Of a stretch of 64,000 bases of DNA, positions 51,988 through 61,315 are shown one piece after another (the stretch's first letter is position 1; every line of letters begins with the position of its first letter). Both the position numbers and the translations under genes were made by a program. The notes beneath the pieces were generated by a model, which was not told where the DNA came from, searched no databases, and worked only from the letters and a program-made list of their open reading frames with translations. Origin of the DNA: Bacillus pumilus (GTDB lineage Bacteria > Bacillota > Bacilli > Bacillales > Bacillaceae). Location of the stretch: the NCBI RefSeq assembly GCF_024498355.1, contig NZ_CP101833.1, positions 3,143,001 to 3,207,000 on the forward strand. The letters run 5' to 3'.

Positions 51988-52569
51988 TTGCAATCATATA
52001 TCGAACTCATCATCGCAATGGTACGAACCGGTATTCTCGGCTTTGGCGGAGGCCCTTCCGTGATACCGCTCATTCGTCATGAAGCGGTGGTGAAATATCA
52101 ATGGATCAATGATGACGAATTTGGAGAAACACTCGCCATCGCCAATGCATTACCCGGTCCGATCGCCACTAAGATGTCGGCATACCTCGGCTATCGATTA
52201 AAAGGGGCATGCGGCGCCATTGTCGCAACAGCTGCTCATATTTTACCGACATGTCTCGCCATGGTGGCACTTGTCACACTTGTCAGCGTCTTAAGCTCCT
52301 CACAAATCATTCAAAATATGATTGGCGCTGTGACACCAGTCATTGCCGTTCTATTAGGCATCATGGCATATGATTTTGGGCAAAAAACGCTGAAAGGCTT
52401 CGGAATGATCTTCGGTGTCACTCTGTTCCTTCTTGCATTTATCGGCCTTCAGGTGCTATCCATTCATCCAGGAATCATTGTCATCATCTTTTTATGCTAT
52501 GGCGCCTTTCATTTCAAACTGAAACATCACTGGAATCGAACAAATAAAGAGAAAGGAGTGTCTTCATGA
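51988..52569 (+). CDS. ywrB: Chromate transporter half-subunit YwrB (ChrA N-type)
   Basis: CHR-family membrane protein of 193 residues, one of two short subunits that together equal a full-length ChrA. It has the motif GILGFGGGPSVIPLIRHE at the N-terminus and ANALPGPIATKMSAYLGY near 57. The start is taken as TTG 51988, nine bases after AGGAG; TTG 51979 abuts the site. It overlaps ywrA by ATGA. Confidence 0.85.
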   Translation: MQSYIELIIAMVRTGILGFGGGPSVIPLIRHEAVVKYQWINDDEFGETLAIANALPGPIATKMSAYLGYRLKGACGAIVATAAHILPTCLAMVALVTLVSVLSSSQIIQNMIGAVTPVIAVLLGIMAYDFGQKTLKGFGMIFGVTLFLLAFIGLQVLSIHPGIIVIIFLCYGAFHFKLKHHWNRTNKEKGVSS

Positions 52570-53102
52570 TGCTGATTCTCTTTTTATTCTGGGCATTCTT
52601 CTTGTCCAACCTGTTAGGCTATGGCGGAGGCCCTGCATCGATCCCGCTCAATTATGAAGAAATCGTCAATCATTTTCATTGGATGACGAACGAAGGATTC
52701 TCCAATATGCTTGCTTTAGCCAATGCACTTCCAGGACCAATCGCTACGAAAATTGCGGCATATGTGGGCTATGATGTCATGGGCTGGCCAGGCTTTATCG
52801 TAGCACTGCTTGCAACTGTACTTCCCTCCGCTGTTGGATTGATTTTATTACTAAAGCTCATTGACCGCTTTCGCCAATCTCCTGTCGTAAAAGGCATGAC
52901 CTTATCCGTACAGCCTGTCATTGCCATGATGATGCTTTTATTAACATGGGAAATCGGCGGAGATGCAGTGAAAGCCATTGGCTGGACTCAATCGCTCGCC
53001 ATTGCTGCCATCTCATTTTTCTTTATGACCAAATTCAAGATGCACCCTGCCTTTCTCATTGTGGCTGCATTTTTATATGGCGGATTCATTCTTCCGCATT
53101 AA
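52566..53102 (+). CDS. ywrA: Chromate transporter half-subunit YwrA
   Basis: Second short CHR subunit, 178 residues. It repeats the family signature (NLLGYGGGPASIPLNYEE and ANALPGPIATKIAAYVGY) and has about five helices. B. subtilis needs both YwrA and YwrB for chromate efflux. Coupled to ywrB by ATGA overlap; a bidirectional terminator follows. Confidence 0.88.
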   Translation: MMLILFLFWAFFLSNLLGYGGGPASIPLNYEEIVNHFHWMTNEGFSNMLALANALPGPIATKIAAYVGYDVMGWPGFIVALLATVLPSAVGLILLLKLIDRFRQSPVVKGMTLSVQPVIAMMMLLLTWEIGGDAVKAIGWTQSLAIAAISFFFMTKFKMHPAFLIVAAFLYGGFILPH

Positions 53103-53106
53103 CGTT

Positions 53107-53143
53107 AAAAACCGATAACATCATCTGTTATCGGTTTTCTTTT
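53107..53143. terminator. Bidirectional terminator between ywrA and ywqF
   Basis: AAAACCGATAACA and TGTTATCGGTTTT, a 13-bp perfect stem with a 5-nt loop. Confidence 0.88.
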
Positions 53144-54461
53144 ACATAAAAATAGGAGAGACGGGCCTGCGTCCAATAGAATGATATTCGACCCCTGCTC
53201 GTTCTGCTGCTTCAAGCGTATGGCAGTTTCGACCATCAAAAATGAGCGGCTGGCTCATCCATTTCTTATAGGCCGAGAGCGGAAAAGCCTGTATATCCGC
53301 CCACTCTGTTAATATACAGACCGCATTGGCATCCTTTATCGCTTCTTCAATGGTTTGAGCAAAAAAGACTTGATCAGGCAGTTCACGGGCTGCCTTGCGT
53401 ACGGCAACAGGATCATAGGCCACCAGTTCCGCGCCTAATTGATGGAGCTCATGAGCAATCGGGATCGATGGCGCCTCCCTCATATCATCTGTATTTGGCT
53501 TAAAGGACAGACCAAGAAGTGCGATTCGCTTCCCTTCCAGATTAGCCCCCAGCCGCCCCTGAATACTTCGGATAAAACTGGCTTTCTGCTCATTGTTTAC
53601 TTTGATCACAGCCTTTAACAGCTCAAAATCATGGGACACATGCCCTGCGATTTGGACAAGTGCATTTGTATCCTTTGGAAAACAGGAACCTCCGTAGCCA
53701 ATGCCCGCCCTGAGAAACGAAGAACCGATCCGCTGATCAAGCCCCATTCCCTGTGCCACCCATTCAACATCAGCACCTGTTTTTTCACAAATCGAGGCAA
53801 TTTCATTCATAAAGCTGATTTTTGTCGCTAGAAAAGCATTTGATGCGTACTTGATCATTTCTGCACTTTTACGATTTGTTTTCACAACTGGAAGGTGAAA
53901 ATCAGCATACATGGCCTCTAGCTGGTCTAATACGCCTTTTGTTTCAGCCCCAATCACAAGCCGATCCGCTCTCAATGTATCTGAAATGGCGGACCCTTCC
54001 CGTAAAAATTCTGGATTAGATGCGATAGATAACGGCTCATTCCGCCCTAATTCTTGATGAATCAAACGATCGAGTTGATCACCCGTTCCTACAGGCACCG
54101 TACTTTTCACCACAAGCACCGCACCTGGCTTCGCTTTTATGCCCATCTCTTTTGCAGCCTGAAACACATACTGCAAATCGGCTTGGCCGTCTGCCTGCTG
54201 CGGGGTACCGACGGCAATCATTAACACATCAGCCCGCGGGTAGGCTGCCGCTCCATTGACATGAAAATGAATTCGTCCTTGCTCAAGATTCCGTTTCAGC
54301 AGCTCTTTTACCCCGGGTTCATACATCGGAGGATTTCCCTGCTTCAGCTGCATGACCTTTCGGCGGTCAATATCAATACACGTCACGTCATGTCCTGCCT
54401 CCGCTAAACACACACCCGTGACAAGCCCCACATACCCACAGCCTGCAATCGCTATATTCAT
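53142..54461 (-). CDS. ywqF: UDP-glucose 6-dehydrogenase YwqF
   Basis: NAD-dependent oxidation of UDP-glucose to UDP-glucuronate, for surface polysaccharide or teichuronic acid. It has 439 residues: the Rossmann motif IAGCGYVGLVTGVCLAEAGH at the N-terminus, KSTVPVGTGD, and the catalytic Cys in GIGYGGSCFPKDTNAL (near 255-270). In B. subtilis YwqF is phosphorylated by the tyrosine kinase YwqD, encoded next to it; ywqC-ywqD-ywqE are absent here, so control may differ. Confidence 0.93.
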   Translation of the reverse strand: MNIAIAGCGYVGLVTGVCLAEAGHDVTCIDIDRRKVMQLKQGNPPMYEPGVKELLKRNLEQGRIHFHVNGAAAYPRADVLMIAVGTPQQADGQADLQYVFQAAKEMGIKAKPGAVLVVKSTVPVGTGDQLDRLIHQELGRNEPLSIASNPEFLREGSAISDTLRADRLVIGAETKGVLDQLEAMYADFHLPVVKTNRKSAEMIKYASNAFLATKISFMNEIASICEKTGADVEWVAQGMGLDQRIGSSFLRAGIGYGGSCFPKDTNALVQIAGHVSHDFELLKAVIKVNNEQKASFIRSIQGRLGANLEGKRIALLGLSFKPNTDDMREAPSIPIAHELHQLGAELVAYDPVAVRKAARELPDQVFFAQTIEEAIKDANAVCILTEWADIQAFPLSAYKKWMSQPLIFDGRNCHTLEAAERAGVEYHSIGRRPVSPIFM

Positions 54462-54542
54462 GACACCATCAGCTCCCCATACCCCTTATGCTTATAATGT
54501 CATCGTATGCCGGGAGTTTTCTTTCCATTCATAAAAGCATAC

Positions 54543-54571
54543 AAAAACCCCCTGCCGAAACTAGCAGGGGG
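54543..54571 (-). terminator. Terminator of the 47-residue gene
   Basis: Minus strand CCCCCTGC and GGCAGGGGG arms followed by TTTTTGT. Confidence 0.8.
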
Positions 54572-54577
54572 TCACCT

Positions 54578-54721
54578 TTATGAAACAAGACCATTTCGAA
54601 TATGAGCAATCAAATTTTCAAGCATTTCTTTTGTTGTGACATCATTTGAATTTTCACCAATATCATGAGCGTACATCAAAATCTTTAAAAACTCTTCTTG
54701 ATTTAAACCCTTATTATCCAT
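54578..54721 (-). CDS. Small conserved-looking protein of 47 residues, function unknown
   Basis: I do not recognise this protein. The frame runs from ATG 54721 (AAAGGA seven bases upstream) to a stop seven bases before a strong terminator, so it has all the marks of a real gene. The peptide is soluble and acidic, with predicted helices (QEEFLKILMYAHDIG and KEMLENLIAHIRNGL) and no cysteine or membrane segment. It lies between ywqF and the divergent ywqB, with its own promoter region of about 190 bp shared with ywqB. Confidence 0.75.
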   Translation of the reverse strand: MDNKGLNQEEFLKILMYAHDIGENSNDVTTKEMLENLIAHIRNGLVS

Positions 54722-54907
54722 GTCTGTATCCTTTCGATTCCACTAATTTCATTATTATATGCTGTAAGGTTGGTTTATGCAATACTCTAATACATCATTC
54801 GACAGCTTTTAAAATTTATGACCATTTTCATGAAAAACTTTTTTATAAATCACCATTGAGCTATAATAAAAGAATTGGAATCTTTTACTTGGTTAGGAGC
54901 GGATCAA

Positions 54908-56515
54908 ATGCTTCAGCACAACTTCAACGAAGAAGAAGTCAAACAAACAGCCGAACAGATCAAAGAACTTCTTCCTGCGACAGATGAAAACAAACAACTC
55001 ATCAAAAAAGCATTGATTACTTATAGACAGGACAGCGTATATCGTCTCAAGCAAGAGTCTGATACCGAATGGTCAGCTTATGTACATGATGTCGTGGCAG
55101 CAAGAGTCCACTTTCATGTGCTGTTTCCAGTGAGAAGCAGCTGCTCATGTCCAGCTGAAGGACTTTGTAAACACATCCTCGCTGTCTTCTTTTCGCTATA
55201 CGCTCAAGTAGAGAGTGTGACCGGCTTTACAGAAAATTGGTCAGAACAGGATGAGTTACAGCGCAGCAAAGAATTGATTCGACAGCACTTCCAAGTGAAG
55301 CGCCCAGACGAACAATCACTCCAAAGCTGGCTGACTTTTTTCCAGGATGAATTTAATCTCTGGCTGAAACGGACACCGAAGCATCAGCAAACACCACAGC
55401 ATTTGTATTACGGCTATTTATCGATCCTAAAAAAACACGCACCCACTTCACCTGAATTCAAGAGTTTGTATGCGATTCATACGTCCATTGATGTGTGGTT
55501 ACGGCTCCATGAGCTTATTGACCTCGGCCGGCTCGATGCCGAAAAAGACTTTTATTCCATGAATCCATATGTAGAACAGCTCATGAACACCATTTTTGAT
55601 TCAGTGGATCATTTGAAGACATACGCCCTTTCCTTTTCCCTCGATCCGTTTCTTGAAAACACACCAACTGCCGTTCGGACACTTCTTCAAATAAGCGGAC
55701 CTTTCCAGCATGAACGAGTAGCGGTCTTTATGGAGATTTGGGGAACCATATTAAATAGAGGGAAATGGGTCAAAAAAGAAACAGAATTGCTCAAGAACGC
55801 TCAGCAGCAAGAACAAACGGTTGAACGTACCATCGGGCTCATGCACATGGATTATTTGCTCAAAGAAGACGAAAGGCTCTTTCAGCAATTACAGCTGCTC
55901 AATGCACATATACTGCCAAATGTGCTCAATTGGCTGAAGGATCTCACCAACCGCAAGGACTGGAAACGACTCAAGCTTTGGTATAACGAGATCTCCTATG
56001 TATTAGAAGAATATTGCCAGCTGGATCTTTCCTACAGAGAACTGCGAGCAGCCGTCAGTGATTTCTTCTTTTATTTAGATGCGTACTTTAAGCAGACGAA
56101 GGATCATCATTTATATGAACGCTACCTCCAAATCTGCATGCCCTATGCTTTTACTGAATATAGTCAGCTTTTATATGCACAGCAGCGATATGCAGAATGG
56201 ATTGAGATTCACAGCCTTGTTGGTTTCTCCATCAGTGAATTGGAAAAGGAACTGATCAAACAGATTGCAAAAGAGGAGCCTGAAGCGCTCATTCCATCTT
56301 ACCACCGTGAAATCTCACTGCTTCTCGATCAAAAGAATCGAAGTGCCTATCGAGAGTCTGTGAAAATGCTCAAAAAACTGCGTACGCTTTATCATAAAAC
56401 GAAAAAAACCGCGATTTGGGAAAGATATGTGAAGCAGCTGCAAGATTCAACGAAACGGCTGCGAGCGTTCCAAGAGGAATTGAAGAAAGGAAAATTAATT
56501 GATGACACGCCATAA
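54908..56515 (+). CDS. ywqB: SWIM zinc-finger protein YwqB
   Basis: A 535-residue protein with an N-terminal SWIM zinc finger (CSCPAEGLCKHIL, near residues 80-92: CxC, then CxH), a domain often partnered with SNF2 helicases and thought to bind nucleic acid or protein. The rest is helical and of unknown fold. The ATG at 54908 has AGGAG nine bases upstream; a TATAAT lies at 54862-54867. Its 3' end overlaps the start of ywqA by 14 bp, so the products are coupled and probably act together. Confidence 0.85.
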   Translation: MLQHNFNEEEVKQTAEQIKELLPATDENKQLIKKALITYRQDSVYRLKQESDTEWSAYVHDVVAARVHFHVLFPVRSSCSCPAEGLCKHILAVFFSLYAQVESVTGFTENWSEQDELQRSKELIRQHFQVKRPDEQSLQSWLTFFQDEFNLWLKRTPKHQQTPQHLYYGYLSILKKHAPTSPEFKSLYAIHTSIDVWLRLHELIDLGRLDAEKDFYSMNPYVEQLMNTIFDSVDHLKTYALSFSLDPFLENTPTAVRTLLQISGPFQHERVAVFMEIWGTILNRGKWVKKETELLKNAQQQEQTVERTIGLMHMDYLLKEDERLFQQLQLLNAHILPNVLNWLKDLTNRKDWKRLKLWYNEISYVLEEYCQLDLSYRELRAAVSDFFFYLDAYFKQTKDHHLYERYLQICMPYAFTEYSQLLYAQQRYAEWIEIHSLVGFSISELEKELIKQIAKEEPEALIPSYHREISLLLDQKNRSAYRESVKMLKKLRTLYHKTKKTAIWERYVKQLQDSTKRLRAFQEELKKGKLIDDTP

Positions 56516-59279
56516 ACAAATTGTCATTCATGCAGAACAAACAGAAGATTTCTCTTTCACCATTTCAGCCCAAGCAGAGGACGGACACCCTGTTCCGCTT
56601 AATGAAATGAAAAGACAGCTTTTCCAATGGCACGAATCTTCTTTTTACGGAACGTTCTTAGAAGATGTGAGCTTTATTGGCACACCTGCCTTCCTGTTAA
56701 GCCCTTGGATGACCGTTGAACTGCTAGGAAAAAATTCATTTAATACCTTTAGTCACGTGACATTAACGGATGAAACCGAGCCGCTTATGAAAACAGCCTC
56801 TACCATTTACGAATTCATCGAGGATGAAGATTTCGTTCCCGATTACGAGGCATGGACAGAAGGTGTACTTCGGTTTAAAGACAAAGAAGGCATATTAGAT
56901 GGCTATACGGCTGATTGGTTCTCCTTTGCTGTACAGGATTACATTCAATATGATGATGCCCTGCAGCACAAATGGAACCGCATGACTGCACAATCGCCTG
57001 CGCTCTCATCCTTTCAAGGGCATTTTTTAGATGAGCAGGATTTTTTGGAGACGATTGGCTGGATTGATGATGAGACACCTTTCACTGTCGGCCTCCGCTT
57101 AAATGAGCCGGAATACGACGGGGATGATTGGAAAATCGAATTGTTTTTACGTGATAAGAAAAACAGCGATCTTCACTTCTTTGAAGGCATCCGATCATTA
57201 AAAAGATCCTGGCGTCCGTATGAAGAAAAAATCTCACGAGAGCTGGAGCGATTCAGTCAAATTGTTCCTTGGCTCTCTTTCACATCTGGCACGACGCTCA
57301 TGTCAGAAGAAGAAGCATGGCTCTTCCTATCTGAAGCAAGTGAAACACTTGTGAATATGGGGATTGAGATTCTGCTCCCATCATGGTGGCAAATCGTAAA
57401 GGAAAGCACGATGATGCTAAAAGCAAGGATTTCCTCAACACCACGAGGCGAATCGCATGTCGGAATGGATGCCTTAATGGACTTTAATTGGCGCTTTGCG
57501 ACTAACGGCATCGAGCTGACAGAAGATGAGTTCAACGAGCTTGTTCAAAGTAAACGCCGCCTTGTCAATATTCGCGGGCAATGGATAAAAATAGATCCGA
57601 CCTTCATCCAGCAAATGAAAAAATGGATGGAGCGTGCCGAAAATGAAGGACTTCACATGTCTGATATCTTGTCACGTGAACTGGCAGATCAAGAGGCATC
57701 CTCTGAAGCCATCCCAGAGCTTTTAGATAGTTCGTCATTTGCCCATATTCAATTTGAACTTTCATCTCAATTAAGAGGGCTGGTCCATCAGTTAAATGAT
57801 ACACATGAGCTGCCTTCTTACAAAATGAGTGAGTCCTTTAAAGGCACACTGCGTCCGTATCAGCAGCACGGTGTGAACTGGCTTTTATTTTTAAGATCTC
57901 ATGGGTTCGGGGCTTGTTTAGCAGATGATATGGGACTTGGAAAAACAATTCAAATGATCGCATATTTCACCTATTTGAAGGAGCAGCAGCAAACGACCGC
58001 TCCATCTCTCATCATTGCGCCGACCTCTGTTTTAGGAAACTGGCAACGAGAGCTTGAAACATTTGCACCACATTTGAGTGTCGCCTTGCATTACGGGCCA
58101 TCACGTCCACAAGGGGAGAACTTTACAAAAGCTTACGAGTCAACAGATATTGTCCTGACGTCTTACGGGCTCTCACATTCTGATCGCGATGAATTAACAT
58201 CAGCAAAGTGGAATACCATTTGTTTAGACGAAGCCCAGAACATCAAGAATGCCCATACGAAACAATCGAGAGCGATTAGGCAATTAAAAGGGCTGCATCA
58301 CATTGCCCTCAGCGGAACACCGATGGAGAACCGCTTGACGGAGCTTTGGTCCATTTTCGACTTCGTCAACAAAGGGTATCTCGGCAGCCTGACCAGCTTT
58401 CATAAGAAATTCGTTCTTCCGATTGAAAAAGATCGTGAAGAAAAAAGAATTGAACAGCTGCAGCAGCTGATCAAGCCTTTCTTATTAAGACGAACAAAAC
58501 AAGATGAAGAGGTCGCTCTGAATCTGCCTGAGAAACTAGAAGAAAAAGAATTCATCCCACTATCCGCTGAGCAGGCTTCTTTATATGAGCAGCTCGTCAA
58601 GGATACATTTGAACATATGGCTTCATTAACAGGGATGCAGAGGAAAGCCATTATTTTAAGTATGCTCGGCAGACTCAAACAGATTTGCGATCACCCTGCT
58701 CTCTATTTAAAAGAAAGCGGGACAGATGTGAAGCTGCTGAAACGTTCATTAAAAATGGATAAATTAGCAGAGCTGTTAAAAGCGATACATGAACAAGGTG
58801 AAAGCTGCCTCATTTTTACGCAGTATATTGAAATGGGCAACATGATCAAGCAGCTAGCGGAGAAGATGTTTGGAGAACCTGTTCAATTTTTAAATGGCAG
58901 CTTATCAAAACAGGAGCGGGACAAAATGGTGGAACGCTTCCAGAAGAAAGAGTTCAACATCTTAATTCTTTCTTTAAAAGCAGGAGGAACAGGGCTTAAC
59001 TTAACCGCCGCAAATCATGTCATTCACTACGATAGATGGTGGAATCCTGCTGTGGAAAACCAAGCGACAGACCGTGCTTACCGTATTGGACAAAAACGAT
59101 TTGTTCACGTCCATAAGATGATCACAACCGGCACAATCGAGGAGAAAATCGATCAAATGCTCGAAACAAAACAAACATTAAATGATCAAATTATCCAAAG
59201 TGAAAGCTGGATTACAGAGCTATCGACGAACGAACTAGAAGATTTATTCACATTAAGTGCGGCAGCTCAATCATCTTAA
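56502..59279 (+). CDS. ywqA: SNF2-family helicase YwqA
   Basis: ATP-dependent DNA translocase of the SNF2/Rad54-like superfamily, 925 residues from ATG 56502; a TTG at 56499 is equally spaced from AAAGG. The N-terminal 440 residues are a SNF2-associated bacterial domain. The motor follows: DDMGLGKTIQMI (Walker A), IIAPTSVLGNWQRE, CLDEAQNIKN (DEAQ box), SGTPMENRL, then helicase C with ILSLKAGGTGLNLTAAN and ATDRAYRIGQ. It has no nuclease or methylase motif. Function in B. subtilis is not settled; pairing with a SWIM protein suggests chromosome or transcription maintenance. Confidence 0.93.
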   Translation: MTRHKQIVIHAEQTEDFSFTISAQAEDGHPVPLNEMKRQLFQWHESSFYGTFLEDVSFIGTPAFLLSPWMTVELLGKNSFNTFSHVTLTDETEPLMKTASTIYEFIEDEDFVPDYEAWTEGVLRFKDKEGILDGYTADWFSFAVQDYIQYDDALQHKWNRMTAQSPALSSFQGHFLDEQDFLETIGWIDDETPFTVGLRLNEPEYDGDDWKIELFLRDKKNSDLHFFEGIRSLKRSWRPYEEKISRELERFSQIVPWLSFTSGTTLMSEEEAWLFLSEASETLVNMGIEILLPSWWQIVKESTMMLKARISSTPRGESHVGMDALMDFNWRFATNGIELTEDEFNELVQSKRRLVNIRGQWIKIDPTFIQQMKKWMERAENEGLHMSDILSRELADQEASSEAIPELLDSSSFAHIQFELSSQLRGLVHQLNDTHELPSYKMSESFKGTLRPYQQHGVNWLLFLRSHGFGACLADDMGLGKTIQMIAYFTYLKEQQQTTAPSLIIAPTSVLGNWQRELETFAPHLSVALHYGPSRPQGENFTKAYESTDIVLTSYGLSHSDRDELTSAKWNTICLDEAQNIKNAHTKQSRAIRQLKGLHHIALSGTPMENRLTELWSIFDFVNKGYLGSLTSFHKKFVLPIEKDREEKRIEQLQQLIKPFLLRRTKQDEEVALNLPEKLEEKEFIPLSAEQASLYEQLVKDTFEHMASLTGMQRKAIILSMLGRLKQICDHPALYLKESGTDVKLLKRSLKMDKLAELLKAIHEQGESCLIFTQYIEMGNMIKQLAEKMFGEPVQFLNGSLSKQERDKMVERFQKKEFNILILSLKAGGTGLNLTAANHVIHYDRWWNPAVENQATDRAYRIGQKRFVHVHKMITTGTIEEKIDQMLETKQTLNDQIIQSESWITELSTNELEDLFTLSAAAQSS

Positions 59280-59286
59280 TCACAGC

Positions 59287-59329
59287 AAAAGAGGACTTTT
59301 CTCAAGCTTGATGAAAAGTCCTCTTTTTT
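59287..59329. terminator. Bidirectional terminator between ywqA and the LOV protein gene
   Basis: AAAGAGGACTTTTC and GAAAAGTCCTCTTT arms with a short loop. Confidence 0.85.
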
Positions 59330-59354
59330 AATTTCAATTCATGATAGAAGATTG

Positions 59355-60143
59355 TTAAATTTGCAGCTTTTTCAATGCAGATTTCACGTTCATATACGTA
59401 TTCAAATCACGGAAGTCCTCTTTCATTTCTCCCATTTTCATCGCAAGATTTGGTTTAATTCCTGTCACAATCAGTTCAGTGCCAGTCATTAAAATCAAAT
59501 CGTTCAGCTTAAAGATCGCATCTGCCACAAATGAATCCACCTCTAATAAACCAGACAGATCCACAATAAAATAATCATCCTTGGATTGAGAGATATAGGT
59601 GGAGACCGTTGAGATGATTTTATCAAATCTTGGCGCTGTTAACGTACCAATGATCGGTAACACAGAGATACCATCCTTCACCGGAACAATAGGGACAGAA
59701 ATATTGAGCACTTCATCAATCGATTGCTCAAGAAGCTCCTGCTGTTCCTTCTCTTTCGTAACATCTTTTTGCAGACCAACGAAATAAAGACGTTTTCCTT
59801 CATTCTCATCAATCCAAAGAGGAGCCACACTTAACTCGTTCCAAAACATTTGTCCAGATTTTTTGTGATTTTTCAGCTGAACAGTGACAGCCTCTTTGTT
59901 CTCAATGGCTGTTCTAATTTGCTTTAAAGCGATTTGCTCAGTTTCATCTCCTTGAAGGAAACGACAATTCTTCCCTAGTACTTCTGCTTCTTGATAGCCT
60001 GTCATATCTAAAAAGCCCTTGTTCACATATATTAAAGGATTATCAGGTAAAGACGGGTCCGTCACCGTCAGGCCAACCTGAGTATAGTCTAAGGCTTCCT
60101 TGATTAAATGAAGATTTTCGGACTTATAAGATTCCAGCGCCAT
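59355..60143 (-). CDS. ytvA: Blue-light photoreceptor YtvA (LOV-STAS)
   Basis: Flavin-binding light sensor that feeds the SigB stress pathway through the stressosome. It has 262 residues. A PAS/LOV domain covers about 15-125, with the signature GKNCRFLQG containing the photoactive Cys60, and LKNHKKSGQMFWNELSVAP. A J-alpha linker (VTKEKEQQELLEQSIDEVL) precedes a STAS domain from about 148. B. subtilis YtvA (261 residues) has the same layout but maps elsewhere, in the ytv region. The gene is monocistronic. Confidence 0.93.
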   Translation of the reverse strand: MALESYKSENLHLIKEALDYTQVGLTVTDPSLPDNPLIYVNKGFLDMTGYQEAEVLGKNCRFLQGDETEQIALKQIRTAIENKEAVTVQLKNHKKSGQMFWNELSVAPLWIDENEGKRLYFVGLQKDVTKEKEQQELLEQSIDEVLNISVPIVPVKDGISVLPIIGTLTAPRFDKIISTVSTYISQSKDDYFIVDLSGLLEVDSFVADAIFKLNDLILMTGTELIVTGIKPNLAMKMGEMKEDFRDLNTYMNVKSALKKLQI

Positions 60144-60192
60144 TCGTTTACTCTCCTTAATTTCCTTACAAGCGGGTTATATTCATATTTAA

Positions 60193-60221
60193 ATTATATG
60201 ATGTTCCACAGCAGGTGTAAA
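60193..60221 (-). promoter_or_regulatory. ytvA promoter
   Basis: Minus strand TTTACA, 17 bp, TATAAT, about 50 bp upstream of the start codon. A near-consensus SigA promoter; I see no clear SigB motif. Confidence 0.65.
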
Positions 60222-60296
60222 TAGAAGTAGTTCTGAATTCCTCTTTTGTAGAATGCGCTTTATCCTATGTGATTTATACAAATACATCCGATTCGT

Positions 60297-61166
60297 CTAT
60301 TTCAAAAGATGTCGAATCATATGCGCCACACCATGTTCATCATTTGTTAACGTGACGTGATCAGCTATTTCTTTTATATCCTTTCTTGCATTACCCATCG
60401 CAACCCCAAGACCAGCTGCTTGAAGCATCGATTCGTCATTTAAACTGTCTCCTACAGCTGCTGTCTGGCTTAAAGGGATACCAAGCCTTTCTGCCAGCCT
60501 TGTTAATGCCTGCCCTTTAGACGCATCCTTTGAACCAATCTCAAAGTTATGATCAGCCGAACTGACCACAGTTAACTCTGAATCATGTCCAAATGTATCC
60601 CATCCGGCTTTCAGTCTGTCTTGAAAGAAAGAGAAGCCTAAAATGTTGTAAAATGAAAGCTTTTGATCCTCACGAAACAATTCTTCATATGTATCAATAT
60701 AGGCAAAACCCGACTGGCTGTATTGAACTTCTGCCGCTTGCTTTAGAACACTTTGATCCGTTTCTGGATTTGCACTTTTTAAACGATCCATTTCGATCGC
60801 AAGAAGCTCTCTGCCGTGATTCGGTGTGAAAATGGCCTCATTCGTAAAGACTTCATAGTAATAGTCACGTTCCTCAAGCCATGATAATATGTGTTTGGCC
60901 TTTTCTTCTTGTAAATCAGCTGAGTGATACACTTGTCCACTTGGATCATGAATCACAGCTCCATTTGCACTAATCACCCACGTATTCATACCAAGCTGAT
61001 CAAAAATAGACTTCACATCAAAATACGCTCTTCCTGTTGAAACGACAACCTCAATCCCGTTCACTGCTGCTTCCTTTAATGCCTGCTCGTTTTCCTGACT
61101 CACTTTGTGTTCACTGTTCAATAAAGTACCGTCTAAATCCGTTGCGATTAATTGAATGTTTGTCAT
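60297..61166 (-). CDS. ywpJ: Cof-type HAD phosphatase YwpJ
   Basis: Cytosolic sugar-phosphate type phosphatase, 289 residues, paralogue of YwtE in this window. It has LIATDLDGTLL, VVSTGRAYFDV, Lys in KDASKGQALTRL and AVGDSLNDESML. The ATG at 61166 has GGAG seven bases upstream. Position beside ywqA and before the ywpF-mscL-fabZ block matches ywpJ of B. subtilis. Substrate unknown. Confidence 0.88.
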   Translation of the reverse strand: MTNIQLIATDLDGTLLNSEHKVSQENEQALKEAAVNGIEVVVSTGRAYFDVKSIFDQLGMNTWVISANGAVIHDPSGQVYHSADLQEEKAKHILSWLEERDYYYEVFTNEAIFTPNHGRELLAIEMDRLKSANPETDQSVLKQAAEVQYSQSGFAYIDTYEELFREDQKLSFYNILGFSFFQDRLKAGWDTFGHDSELTVVSSADHNFEIGSKDASKGQALTRLAERLGIPLSQTAAVGDSLNDESMLQAAGLGVAMGNARKDIKEIADHVTLTNDEHGVAHMIRHLLK

Positions 61167-61274
61167 CGTTCTCTCCTTTTTTGTCTGCATTTTCAATTGA
61201 TATACCATTGATCATATCCATCATCATTATGAAATGAGTATCCACTATTCGCAAGGGATGATCGGCTTATCAAT

Positions 61275-61315
61275 GAATAAAAGTGTACCCGGCCATGAAA
61301 CATGACCGGATACAC
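61275..61315 (-). terminator. Terminator of the candidate small RNA
   Basis: Minus strand GTGTATCCGGTCATG pairs with CATGGCCGGGTACAC (15-bp arms with two wobbles) around a 3-nt loop, followed by TTTTATT. Confidence 0.75.

Noticed and set aside
54908..59279. ywqB-ywqA as a DISARM-like or other named defence system
   Set aside because: No methyltransferase, phospholipase-D, DUF1998 or nuclease gene nearby, and the pair lies in a conserved core-genome order.
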